From NCBI RefSeq assembly GCF_000283155.1, contig NW_004454160.1, positions 3,651,249-3,715,248 of the forward strand: a DNA stretch of 64,000 nucleotides, given 5' to 3'. The translations under genes and the position numbers were made by a program. Shown one piece after another: positions 11,995 to 22,704 of the stretch. The notes under the pieces were generated by a model. The model was not told where the DNA came from. It saw nothing but the letters and a program-made list of their open reading frames with translations, and made no database searches. How positions within the stretch are numbered: position 1 is the stretch's first letter; every line of letters begins with the position of its first letter. Origin of the DNA: Ceratotherium simum simum (Eukaryota; Chordata; Mammalia; Perissodactyla; Rhinocerotidae).

Positions 11995-12180
11995 CCGTGC
12001 TGTTACTGGCACCACCTCATTTAAACCTCACAACGACCTTCTGAGATGGCTACTATTGCCCCTGTTCCTCTGGGGCTGCAGTACCAATGAGCACACAAGG
12101 CTCAGGGAGGTTGAGACTTGCCTAGAGGCCACTCAGCTGCGCGCCAACCCATGTTCTTGCCTACTAAACCCTACTGCCCT
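11995..12180 (-). mobile_element. MIR SINE
   Basis: Reverse-complement MIR order on the plus strand: 'cacctcatttaaacctcac', 'ttctgagatggctactatt', 'aaggctcagggaggttgag', 'actaaaccctactgcc'. Confidence 0.6.
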
Positions 12181-12224
12181 TTCTTTAAAGAAATAGCCTG
12201 CACTTTGTGGTCATGACCTCTCAC

Positions 12225-12880
12225 TTACTCCTCAGCCCCCTGCAATAGGGCTTTGTCCTCCCTCTGCTTCCTGCACCTGCCTCTGCAGTCACAGTGACAT
12301 GTTATGTCCATTCTCTAATCTGTGCCAAACTCTGATGCTGCCAACCACCCCCCTTGGCTCCTGGGACATCGCCCTTTCCTGGTTCTCCGCCTGCCTCTCT
12401 GGCTGCTCCTTCTCAGCCTTTCCCAGCGTTCCCTCCTTTGCTAGCTCTCTGTGAATGGATGCTCCTCAAGGAATCCATCCTAGGCCAACTCTTGCTCACT
12501 TGGGTGCTTTGAACACACAGAGGAGGCTCCAGTTACCATCTCCTCACTCTGATTCCCAAGTGTCCATCCCCAGCCCTCAACCTGCTCTTGAGCTCTGAAA
12601 CTACACTGGCAATTATCAGCACCATCTTCTCAAAATCAGCATGACCGAAGTCCCCAAACCTTCTCCCCATGTTTCTTCTGTTGGTTAATGACATCACTAT
12701 CTACTCAATTTCTCTCTATAGAAATTCATTTTCTCTCTCTGACACAATTACTCCTACATCCAGGTAGTCATAAGTCTTCTAATAATATCTGCCAAATCCT
12801 GTTCCAGTCTGTCTTTCCCATCCCTCTGGCCACTACTCTAATTTGTGTCCTCAACAACCTCCTTGGCAAGGAGTACAGGG
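12225..12880 (+). mobile_element. L2 LINE internal fragment
   Basis: Pyrimidine-rich L2-like sequence with 'tttcctggttctccgcctgc', 'ctctctggctgctccttctc', 'gattcccaagtgtccatccc' and 'aatatctgccaaatcctgtt'. This corresponds to L2 ORF2-derived sequence upstream of the 3' end. Non-coding decay. Confidence 0.6.
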
Positions 12881-13177
12881 ACCCACAGGAGTGAAACTAG
12901 GTGAAGGAGCTTATGCTCAATAAGGGGCCCTTTACAAGAGCAAGCTTCAGCCTAGCTCATAGGCATAAGGCCTCTTTCCGAGATAGGGTGTCATCCCAGT
13001 GCAGGGATAAGAGAAGCCCAGCCCTCCCGGATCTGCATGAGCTACAGTGTGTGGGTATGTTTGAGTCTCTCCTGGGGAGGTATCCCTGCCTTGTCTCTCT
13101 CATCCAACATGGCACTTCCCTCTCCAAAGGAAACCATCACTGCCTACTTATCCACCACCACATATACACACAACTTA

Positions 13178-13760
13178 CTGTTGCTCAGTATGGTGAACAG
13201 ATTCTAAGATAGTTCCCAATGACCCCCCACTCCTGATATTCATGCCCTTATTTAATCCTCTCTCTTGAGTGTGGGCAGGACCTATGACTTGCTTTTAACC
13301 CACAGAACACTGCAAAGGTGATGGGATGGTATTTCCATGATTAGATTACATACACTTGTAACTTCAGTCTTGCTAGAAGACTCTTTCTATTGCCTTCTTG
13401 GCTTGCACACATCCATGAAGCAAGTGGCGATTGTGGAGGCCTCCATACCCAAGGAAGTGAGAGTGGTCTCCAGTTGACAGACTGAGGAGATGTTGGCCCT
13501 CAGTCCAAAAACCTGCAAGGAGCTGAACTCTACCCGCAATCATGTATGTGAGCTTGGAAGTGGGTTCTTCCCCAGTCGAATCTCAGATGAGACCCCAGTC
13601 CTGGCAATTTCTTGACTGCAGCTTTGTAAGAGACCCTGAAGCAGATGACCCAGCTAAGCTGTGCTCTGATTCCTGACCCTCAGAAACTGTGAGATAATAA
13701 TGTGTGTTATTTTAAGATGCTAAGTTTGTGCTAATTTATTACACGGCAATAAGAAATGAG
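13178..13760 (+). mobile_element. Solo MLT1-type LTR (ERVL-MaLR)
   Basis: Matches the MLT1 layout: 'ttctaagatagttcccaatg', 'gagtgtgggcaggacctatg', 'aaaggtgatgggatgg', 'gagcttggaagtgggttctt', 'agaccctgaagcagatgacc', 'cagaaactgtgagataata' and 'ctaagtttgtgctaattt'. No internal retroviral sequence accompanies it, so it is a solitary non-coding LTR. Confidence 0.8.
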
Positions 13761-13864
13761 TGCATTTACAGTCTCTTCTCCTGTTTGAACAAATGGAGGT
13801 GAGCTCTTTCCACTGTGAGCAGGGGTGTACAACAAACAGAGGTGCACTAAACCCGTTGGACCAG

Positions 13865-14215
13865 CCCATCTTACTAACTTCTCTTGCACATCTTTCCCCA
13901 CACCAACTTTTCTATCACTCCCTGAACCTTTATTTTCCTTACCTAGAATATCTGCCCCCTTTCCTTGACCCGTGAACTCCCTTTTATCCATCCTGGACTA
14001 GCTGAAACAACACCTCCTCCATGAAACCCTCTGAGATTGACCCCTGCTGTGGGATTTCACAGCTCACTACACATCTCTCCACCCTCTACCAATTGCCGTG
14101 TCCGGTGGCTGCCCAAGCTCATGTCTCGCTCACTACTCAGTGCCCCACATCTCATCTTATTTATCATTTTATACCCAGGGATGCAATAAATGAATGCTGA
14201 ATGCATGAATAGTTC
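13865..14215 (+). mobile_element. L2 LINE 3' end
   Basis: Phrases 'cctagaatatctgcccc', 'aacacctcctccatgaaacc', 'cacagctcactacacatctc' and a terminal 'gatgcaataaatgaatgctg' fit L2, including the end in TGAA-like sequence. Confidence 0.55.
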
Positions 14216-15914
14216 GGCCTAGCACATCTCTTCCGCCAAGAACACCACAGCCAGCCGGGGGAAGCTCTGTCACCATCTGGAGTAGAAGACAAGGCCTTGT
14301 TTTCCCCATGGTGGCCCACTTTAAGTGTTATCATATGATATTTATGGAAGTGGGTGAACTACCTTCAGAGAAGAGCAGAACTGGGTGAATGAAAGGCCCT
14401 TTTGTTTTGTTCAGTGCCTGGATAGTGTGGGATATGCAAGCTAATCTGCAGTAGAGCAAAAGGTGGGGGCAGGGAGCAGTGGAGAGAGCAGGGGACCAGC
14501 GAGAGGGTGGGAGCTGGGGACCACAGAGGTGACACAGACCATGAGAAACCCCCGGTGTGGGGAATGCCAAGGATTGAACGTCTAATGTTCACTTCAACGT
14601 TGGTGGCATTGCTCTAAGAGTTGCTAGATTTGAAAAAAATATGTTTAGGACACACAATGAAAAAATTACCATTTACCTGAAATTCAAATTTAACTGGATA
14701 TTCTGGATCTATATCTGCTGTGATATAAATCCCTCCTCCTATAAATTTTCAGTCGCGTCTACAATTAATGCTGTGCCTGGTATGATTTAGGGTGTTTTGT
14801 GGAATTATGTAAGAGGCTGGATTGGAGCTCTGGGACCATCGGGGCACAGAATAGGAACAGTACAGAGATGCAGAGTAATTCATAAACTGAACAAATTCAG
14901 AGGAATCAGGAGTTTAGCGTCAGAGCTGACCACAAAGGGTAATATTGGGAAAATTTTAGGAAGGGCTTGGAGCTATCCAAGGGCAGAGAGTAAGGACTTG
15001 GAGCAACCTTATCTAGCAACCTTTATAACTTAAGGTAGGGAGTGCCCAGATGACACCTGGGTTATATTTAGAACAACTGCAGAGCTCTGAATAGAGTCAG
15101 AGCAACTGTATTCTCTTCCCATCTATCCCTCACCTCTACTAGGAGAATTTTGGAAGCAGGATCCACAACAAAGCAGCAAAGTTCTTAACCTGAGGGTCAG
15201 GAGGGTGCAGAGGTGTGGTTAGGGGAGAGGTGCATTGATAGACTAAACAGGAAAGAGTTTAGACTAAAGCCAATCTGTGGCTTTTTCAACATACACAATG
15301 GGAGAGAGGCTGGGCTTTTCACCAGGTTCATCAGAACTCCTGATGTGAAGAGTGTTTACGGAAGACGGTACTCAGCACTCTCCTCCCAGCTGTAAGATGG
15401 GTCTTGACAGGGTAGCCAGACCCCCAGAGCCCTGGTTGTACTGCCCCAGCAGGGTACAGCTGGACTTGGCTGGCTGCCCCCTCGAGCAAGGATTGGTGGC
15501 CCACAGAGCAGCCCCCTCCACACTCCAGTGCAGCTAGCTTTGAGGCCTCATAGTTCTTCTGGGACAAAATCCCACTGGGACCCAGCCTGTGTGGCACCTG
15601 TACTGAACCACCTGCCCTCATTGCTTATGGTTAGTATGTCCAGTCATGGCACTGGGCTTCCAGAGAAGTACCAAGAACACTCACTGAGAGGATTGTCACC
15701 CCCAGCCTTGGGCCCTGAGTGCACTGCGGGGAGACAAGCTGCAGCCCAAACTCTGCAACCTGGAGGGTGAGGACCCACCCAGAGGGCCCAGCCTTGAGGT
15801 CAAGCCTCGTCTCCAGGCACCCCCTCACTCCACCTATTCCACACTATTCCACTCTACCCACAATGGACATCTCACTCTTCTCTAAACCCACCAGCAATGT
15901 CCATACCTCATGCC
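14216..15914. other. Intergenic, no recognised gene
   Basis: Unique-looking DNA. Overlapping frames at 15331-15621 and 15528-15770 show no domain, and no splice structure is apparent. Confidence 0.4.
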
Positions 15915-16475
15915 TTTGTACCCTGTAATAGTTTTAAGACAAGACCACAAGTTCTTCAATACTTCTCCCTTCAGGAGGTGGGACCTGATTCCCCTCCCTT
16001 TGAGCATAGGCTGGATTTTGGGACTCCCTTCTAACAAAGAAAAAATGCAGAAATGACAACGTGCGACTTCAGAGACTAGGTCATAAAAGACACTGCGGCT
16101 TCCTGGTTCTCTCTTTCTATTATCACTCATTCTGTGCAAAGCCAGCTGACCTGTCACAAAGGCACTCAAGAAGCCTATGAAGAGGCACCTGTGGTGAGGA
16201 AGAGAGGCCTCCAGCCAACAGCCATCAAGGAATGAAGACTTCTGCCAAATGCCAAGTGAGAGTGCTTGGAAGCATGTTCTCCAACCTCAGTCAAGCCTTC
16301 AGATGACTGCGGAGCCAGACAGCATCTTGCCAGCAATCTCAGAGGAGACTCTGGACCAGATCCACCCAGCTAAGCCACTTCTGAATTCCTGGCCCACAGA
16401 AAGTGTGAGATAATAAATGTTTTAAGCTCTAAGTTTAGGGGTCTTGTTTTATGTAGCAATAGATAACTAATATAC
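15915..16475 (+). mobile_element. Solo MLT1-type LTR (ERVL-MaLR)
   Basis: MLT1-like features in order: 'aggaggtgggacctgattcc', 'gagcataggctggattttgg', 'agaggcctccagccaacagc', 'agccttcagatgactgcgg', 'cccacagaaagtgtgagata', and the end 'gcaatagataactaatata'. It is a second copy of the class seen at 13178-13760, more diverged in its 5' half. Confidence 0.8.
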
Positions 16476-16479
16476 ACTT

Positions 16480-16805
16480 GCTCTTTCCTGGACTGAAATA
16501 CTCCCCCTTCTCTACCTGGCAAACTTTCCCTCATCCTTCAAAACACCATGCAACTGCCATCCCTCTCATCGCCTTCTGTGGTGCTCAAGGCCCAATTAAT
16601 GGCTCTTTTTCCTGAGCTTCTTAGGCAATTTGTATAAACTTCCATTTCAGCCCTTACTGTATTGAATTATGACTATTTGCTTATTGTCTCTCTTTCTTTC
16701 TCTCTTGGAATCGGAGCTCCTTGAGGGATTATATATTATTCATGCTTATATCATTAATGCCTAGCACAATGGTAACATTCAGTTAATACGTGTTTAACTA
16801 CTTAA
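16480..16805 (+). mobile_element. L2 LINE 3' end
   Basis: L2 phrases include 'tttcctggactgaaatactc', 'caaactttccctcatccttc', 'ggagctccttgagggatta' and 'taatgcctagcacaatgg'. It lies directly after the MLT1 LTR. Confidence 0.6.
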
Positions 16806-17084
16806 CTGAATCAATTAATGCAGAGAGAGGCTACATAGTGTAGTGCCCACCTTCTCTTTTTTTTGTTTTTAATTTGTGAAAAAATTTACCTAACTGAGAA
16901 ATAGAGTTGATTTGTGAATACTACCTGGTAATTGCTGGTGTTGTTAACACCTTTATATGGCTTTCATATTTTTATATTTCACTCATTAGCTTAGTCAACA
17001 GGGGTTGGTTGGTTGTCTCTTGGTTCCAGGGGCTGGGAGGAGATACACTTGTGGCAGGGAGATTCTTTAGACCTGAGCTGTCCA

Positions 17085-17262
17085 AGATATTAGTCACTAG
17101 CCACATACGGCTATTTAAACTTAAATTAAAATTTAGTTCCTCACTCACACTGGCCACATTTTAAGTGCTCAAGAGCCACATGTGGCTACTGGCTACCATA
17201 TTGGGTGGTACAGATATAGACATTTCCATTGTCGCTGGAAGTGCTACTGGACAGAGCTGATT
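17085..17262. mobile_element. hAT-Charlie-type MITE
   Basis: Nearly palindromic element: 'gagctgtccaagatattagt' and 'tagccacatacggctattta' near one end, with 'agagccacatgtggctactg' and 'ctactggacagagctga' near the other. The same family occurs at 18345-18540 and probably, as a longer relative, at 54460-54757. Confidence 0.65.
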
Positions 17263-17284
17263 TAGAAGACCCGTGAGGTATGTT

Positions 17285-17620
17285 CTACAGTGGAAGTGAG
17301 GAGGGTCTAAGCCAAAGCAACGACAATGAGATGGAGGGAAGGGATCTCTCTGAGATACCAAACGTGATACAGAGTGATGAGAGGGGGATGCATTTAGGAT
17401 GCCTTCTAGGTTTCTCCCCGGGGCAAATGGATGGATGGTAGAATCATTCACTGACATAGTATGTATAGGAGAAGGAGCAGGATTTGGGAAAAGGGGGTAA
17501 AATGAGATTTAGACCCAGTGAGGGAGAGATAAGGCTGAGACAGGCCAGTGATGTCAGGAAAGCTGCTGGATCTCCAAATGTGATCTGTGGGAGTCCATGT
17601 GGAGAGAGAGCTCCAAAGAA
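17285..17620 (-). mobile_element. L2 LINE fragment, reverse orientation
   Basis: Purine-rich plus strand with 'taggtttctccccggggc', 'gaatcattcactgacatag', 'ggagaaggagcaggatttgg' and 'gagtccatgtggagagag' reads as the complement of L2 internal sequence. Confidence 0.45.
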
Positions 17621-17979
17621 GGGCAGAAGCCATGAGTAGGGGCTGGAGCCATGCAGCAGGGTGAGGGCACCTAGAGAGTGTAGGCAGCATGAGATGGTCA
17701 GGGGGAACATCGGGGCCCGGGGAGCACTGGAATTTAGGGCAAGGTTTTCAAACTGGGGGTGGGTCAGGGTATAACAGAATAGGTCTCCGCCAGCATTCAA
17801 AAATAGTTTTGAAAATATTAATACGCTGTGCATATAACTTGGGTAAAAATCTTTCCCTGAAACCTTTGTTATGAATATATTTACATACTTACATATATAT
17901 TAGGTTGCAAGGTTAAACATATTTCTGGGTTGTGGTCCAATTAGTTTGAATGTCACCGATTTATAAAATAAGTACCACA

Positions 17980-18090
17980 GACTATCTCATGGGACATGGG
18001 AACTGGAGCAGTGTCTTTTTCTCATCATCACCTCAAATCCTGGCGCATAGTAGACACTGAGTAAAGATCTATATTGAATGAAGGAATGAA
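17980..18090 (+). mobile_element. L2 LINE 3'-terminal piece
   Basis: Short L2 end with 'aatcctggcgcatagtagac' and 'ttgaatgaaggaatgaag' at its terminus. Confidence 0.4.
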
Positions 18091-18344
18091 GCTAGAGGGT
18101 AAGAGAGAAACAACCTAGTGTCAGATGTCAGAGACTTGGTAACAGTGAGCGCATGGATGGCTTATCTGGGCGATTTCTGTGGATTGGTGGGAACAGAAGC
18201 TAGGCTGCAGAATTAAATAGGAGGGGAGGAAGTGGAGATGAGACAAATGACAGTGGAGACTGAGGGGTATTTGTTTTGTTTGTCCTGTATTGAGGACATG
18301 AAAGTTCAACATGTGCCCAGAAGAGGTTATATAGGAACTTCATG

Positions 18345-18540
18345 CTCTAGAACCACACTGTCCAATAACAGAACCACTAGCCACAAGTGGCTATTTAAAT
18401 TAAAATTAATGAAATTAAAAATGCAGTTCCTTAATCACGGTAGCTCCATTTCAAGTGCTAAGTGGCTACCATAGTGCACAGAGCTAATATAAAACATATC
18501 CCTCATTGCAAAAAGGTCTGTTGCACAGTGCTGCTCCAGA
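18345..18540. mobile_element. hAT-Charlie-type MITE
   Basis: Contains 'cacactgtccaataacagaa', 'tagccacaagtggctattta' and 'ttgcacagtgctgctcc'. It is about 180 bases long and matches the copy at 17085-17262 in arrangement. Confidence 0.65.
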
Positions 18541-19189
18541 AAAAAGTTTGAATTCATCATGTCTGTGCTGGCTGCAGTAAAGCAAGCCTAGGTTAGACCA
18601 GTGCACAGCGCTGCTCAACCTCCTCCTACCTGAAACATTCTCCAAACCCAGCAGAAAAACTGCTGGGGATTATGTTACAATCTACACACAATGAAATCAC
18701 ATTTGGTCTCAGTGAGTGAGTTAACCCTGGGAGAAGCCAGTGGGGACCTCAGGAAGGCTGCCGGACCTCAGGATGTGGTCTAGGGGCAGTCTGGGCTTTT
18801 TATGTAATCATGCTGTTTTCCCACCAAATCCAACAGAGGTCCGTGACAAATAGAAGCAGCTCACGATTGCCCGGGACTGAATACACAGGGAAAAGGAGCT
18901 GTGGGCTGGGGTATACTGATGGAAGGTGTTGGGTAGTGCTGAAAGGGAAAGGCTGGAGCATTCAGGCTAGGGTAGACGGAAGACAGTAGGTAAATGGAGT
19001 CATTACAACAAAATTCCAGTTCTAGAAAATTCAAGTGACTGGTAGAGAACAAATAAATTATGGTTATGATTTCTGTATGTAATTTTCATGGTTTCTGTAT
19101 GGTATCTTAATATCAAAAAGAAATATGGTAGAAGACTGAGTTGTTATTATCCATCTGAGCTGTCCAATTAGGCTCTGTTACCTAGGGGT

Positions 19190-19235
19190 CTGTAATAGGG
19201 GTCCTGGTACCTCTGTAATAGGGGTCCTGGTGCCT
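19190..19235. repeat. 23-base tandem duplication
   Basis: Two adjacent copies of a 23-base unit (ctgtaataggggtcctggt followed by acct or gcct) at 19190-19212 and 19213-19235, differing at one base. Confidence 0.9.
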
Positions 19236-19494
19236 CACTGAAGGGAGAAAGTCACTTCTGGAATTTTAAAAATAAAATTTCCAATTTTACAGGAAAATCT
19301 CTTTTCAAAATCACCTTTCTCCCAGAGATGTATTCATTTCTCTGTTCAATGAAAAGGTAGTTATTCCTCATAGAAACGTGTTTGCTTCTCTTTTCTTCCA
19401 TCCCAATTAGTGATTTGTGACCCCTATGTTATATATTTATCTTATCTCTTCTCCAACAAGATAGGAATTTGGAGCAGGCTCTGGAACAACTTCT

Positions 19495-19590
19495 GAACCA
19501 AAGTTAGTGATGAGGCAACTGAGGTTCAAAAAAGTTAAATGACTTGCCCAAGGACACAGAAATGATATAGTCAAAATCCACCGCAAATGA
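19495..19590 (-). mobile_element. MIR SINE fragment
   Basis: Plus strand shows 'gatgaggcaactgaggttc' and 'aatgacttgcccaaggacac', the reverse complement of the MIR core. Confidence 0.5.
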
Positions 19591-21244
19591 AAATATTCCA
19601 TTCAATAATATCTTTGAATATCTTACAAACATCCTGTTGAGTGAAAGAAGCAAGTTCAAAAGAATGAAATTATGAATTCATTTCTAAAACGTTCAAAACC
19701 AGGCAAAACTAAACTACAGCCCTTAGAGGTACATACACAGATGATACAATAACAAGGAAAAGGGAAAAACAGAGAGTAACACGAAGGTCAGGCCAGCAGC
19801 ACCCTGGGGAGGAGGGAGAGTGAGGGAATCCAGGGTTCCGGAGAGACGTTCAGGGATCGAGGAGATTTCATTGGATAAACTGAGTGGTAGTTACACAATA
19901 AGGAAAGTGAAGTATGAATCTTCTCATCTTATTGATTCAAACATTACTTTTTAAAACGCTCATTCATTCGGATTCACCAGTCCAGAATCAGTGGGAATTC
20001 GTAGACAGAGCATGTAATTTTTCTGAGAATTGAAACTCTAAGCTGTGGGATGGGAGGTGCTTCTGCCTACAAGGCACAGTGGGACGTGGGCTATTATGGG
20101 GCTCTGCTTCTTCCCGTGCCTCTGGTATTGCAGTGCCTCAGTTTATCTTTCTCTTATTTTATACGGATTTCAAAGTATGGTCCTTGGGGCTCTGTGGAGG
20201 TAGGTCAAGAGCTTCCTGAGGGAGCGAGAGGCGACTGAGCAGGACTCCAGGCCCCCACATCAGCTACAGCACAGCTGCTCTGCTTCCAGCTGCTTGATCT
20301 GTTGGGCATCCATAAGAGATTTCATTTAAAAAACGGCTTTTGATGCTAAAAGAAAAATGTAGAAAACCTCTGGGGTATCAATTCTCCCTTAAGTAGTAGA
20401 CACAGTATTTAGAAATATTAAAATTACTTTTCTTTTTTTAAAAAACATTCTCTCTTCTACACTATTCACTAAGACAACTTCCTTGAGGTCTCCCTCTGGA
20501 CCCTGGGCCCTGAGGTCCCGAGTTCTGCTCCCCAACTCCCCACCTCACCCCTTCCAACTACACCCTTCCCCACTTCTGTGCTGAGAAAAAGGCTGCTTCT
20601 TTGGGGCATGTAGGCCAATTCCAGTGATGCTGGCTCACCCAGGGGTCTTCTTTAGGGGATGTGTGGCTTCTAGCAGTTGGAATCCTCCAGTCCGTAATGG
20701 ACAGCATGCACAGCTGGGCCACAGGAGAAAGGAGTCAGAGACCATTGCAGCCACTACAGTCTGCATTCCATGGGGCTAAGCCATGTGCTGCCCGGTCTGA
20801 TGTCCCTGTTCTAGATTCGTTTGCTGCTGGGCCTCTAGGAGCCTCCAGCTCAGGACCTCTGGCCTCCTCTCTGACCTGCTGGCTTCTAGAGCTGCTGACA
20901 TAGGAGTCCTTCACCCTGCAGGCTGCCTGATCTCTGCTAGAGCGAGCTGGGTACAGTGAGAACCAGTCATATGACTGCCTAAAGCCAGGCATCAGCCAGA
21001 ATGGAAGGGGCTGTGCTCAGAAGGGCTGCCCAGTAGGGTGGGAACATGGGTTGGAAGCTTGCTGGACACCAGCACCAGCCTAGCCACTTGCCATTCAGAG
21101 AACAAGCTCCCTCCAGACAAACTTGCCCGTTGTGGCTCTGAGACTAAATTTAAAGTCCTGGACAGGATGTGTTATGTAACCACAGGCAACTGTTTCTCTC
21201 GGCCTCACTCCAGAACTTCATTATTAAAAACAGCTAAGACCATT

Positions 21245-21430
21245 TACTGAGTTATGACTACATTCCAGACATTCTGCTAAGCACTTTATGTACATATCTG
21301 GATCAATCCAAGTCAATCCTACCTAAATTTTAAATATTTTTTCCCATTTTATTGATGAGGAAACTAATACGTGGAGAGGTTTGGCAGCCATCAGGATTAC
21401 CCAGTCAACATAGGTGAAGCCCAGTCTTAA
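21245..21430 (-). mobile_element. MIR SINE
   Basis: Reverse-complement MIR: 'cattctgctaagcactttat', 'cccattttattgatgagg', 'aaactaatacgtggagagg' and 'gtgaagcccagtctta'. Confidence 0.6.
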
Positions 21431-21864
21431 TGGCCTCATCCTATTCACTGAACTAACAACAGTAATTATGCTGCTTCATGCGCAGGGCAAGCCCACCATG
21501 GGCGCCATCTGTGCACCTCGATATCCTCCACCGCCTCCCCATGCTTCCCCCACAACCACATTGTTTCCAGCTCCCCACTCTCTCCTGTCCTCATCAATAT
21601 CACCCAACCTTCATTTTCTAGAGGGCACCTCCACGGCTTTTTTCTCTACAGGCTCCCATGTAAGAGCAAATGCTGCCAATGCAGGGTCCTCAATGAGCCC
21701 CCAAGGAACTCAACTTCGAGAGACACCAAGTTAGTTCTCAGACTTCCAGGACCTTCCATATGTGTGTCTACATTCGTGGCTACAGTCCAATATTTGATTT
21801 CCTGGTGAAATCTCTCAGTTACCGAGAACAGGTAAAAAATATGCTCAGTGATCTGTATGACTTG

Positions 21865-22020
21865 GACAAACACTTAATCTCCCTGTATATGTTTCCATAT
21901 CTATGAAATGATGATAATACTTATACATACCTCACAGGGTTGTTGTGATGATTAAATTAATTAATACATGTAAAGCACTTAAAACTGTACCAAACTCAGT
22001 GTGTTATTATTATTACTGGT
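21865..22020 (+). mobile_element. MIR SINE 3' part
   Basis: Plus-strand MIR: 'tccatatctatgaaatgatg', 'ctcacagggttgttgtgatg', 'taaattaattaatacatg', 'taaagcacttaaaactgtac'. Confidence 0.65.
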
Positions 22021-22704
22021 ATTGTCATTTTATTACTGTTACAAAGGCAGGAGGGTACGCAATGAATTTTAGCAGTCATTCTACCAAGAAGGTAAAATTT
22101 CTGAAACGCTGGTACTCAAGGGTTAATCTTTGGGTATGTGAGAGACAAGCGGCCCAGCAACTCCCATTGCCTGAGCTGCAGGATAACCCAGGGGCACAGC
22201 ACCATAAGGCCATGGGAGATAAGAGATAAAGGACCAGGGAGTCATTCCGTTAGCTTGATCTTTCTTAAATTGCCAAAATAGATTCCCTAACTAGCAATAC
22301 CCCTCCTTCCAGGGTCTTAAAGAGATTGAATAACTAACAGTGAGATGAAGCATTGAGATGATAATTTCTTTCTCCAATAATGTCATTGCTCCTCACCTCC
22401 ACCCCTTTGCTACACTTTCCAAAGACAGAGACTGGCCTTCTGGCCTTCAGGTGAAATCAGGCACAGCCTCCACTGCTGATTCACTGGCTCCCATCACTGC
22501 AGGTCCCATTCTCAGGGAGGAAGTGGGTGGATGACATGGGCCTCCTGGGTGGCTCCATCAAAGCCAAACCCAACCACAGACTGAAGAGTTGTGCTCAGTA
22601 AATTTTATCTCTAGCATGACCACAACTTCTGTAGATTCTACCTATTCTGAACACTGCAGGAATAAAGATTTGTTTTTATTAATAATTGGTTCAATTAAAA
22701 AGAA

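Larger units (their letters stand above)
18541..21244. other. Intergenic, largely unassigned
   Basis: Apart from a short tandem duplication (19190-19235) and a MIR piece (19495-19590) I recognise nothing. The small open frames at 20050-20238 and 20661-20992 lack support. Confidence 0.4.

Noticed and set aside
13178..16475. Possible endogenous retrovirus between the two MLT1 LTRs
   Set aside because: The LTRs lie in the same orientation but differ considerably. The sequence between them is an L2 end and unassigned DNA with no gag/pol/env-like frame, so they are independent solo LTRs.
21414..21734. 106-codon plus-strand frame next to a MIR
   Set aside because: It starts within the MIR, is proline/serine-rich by composition and has no recognised domain.
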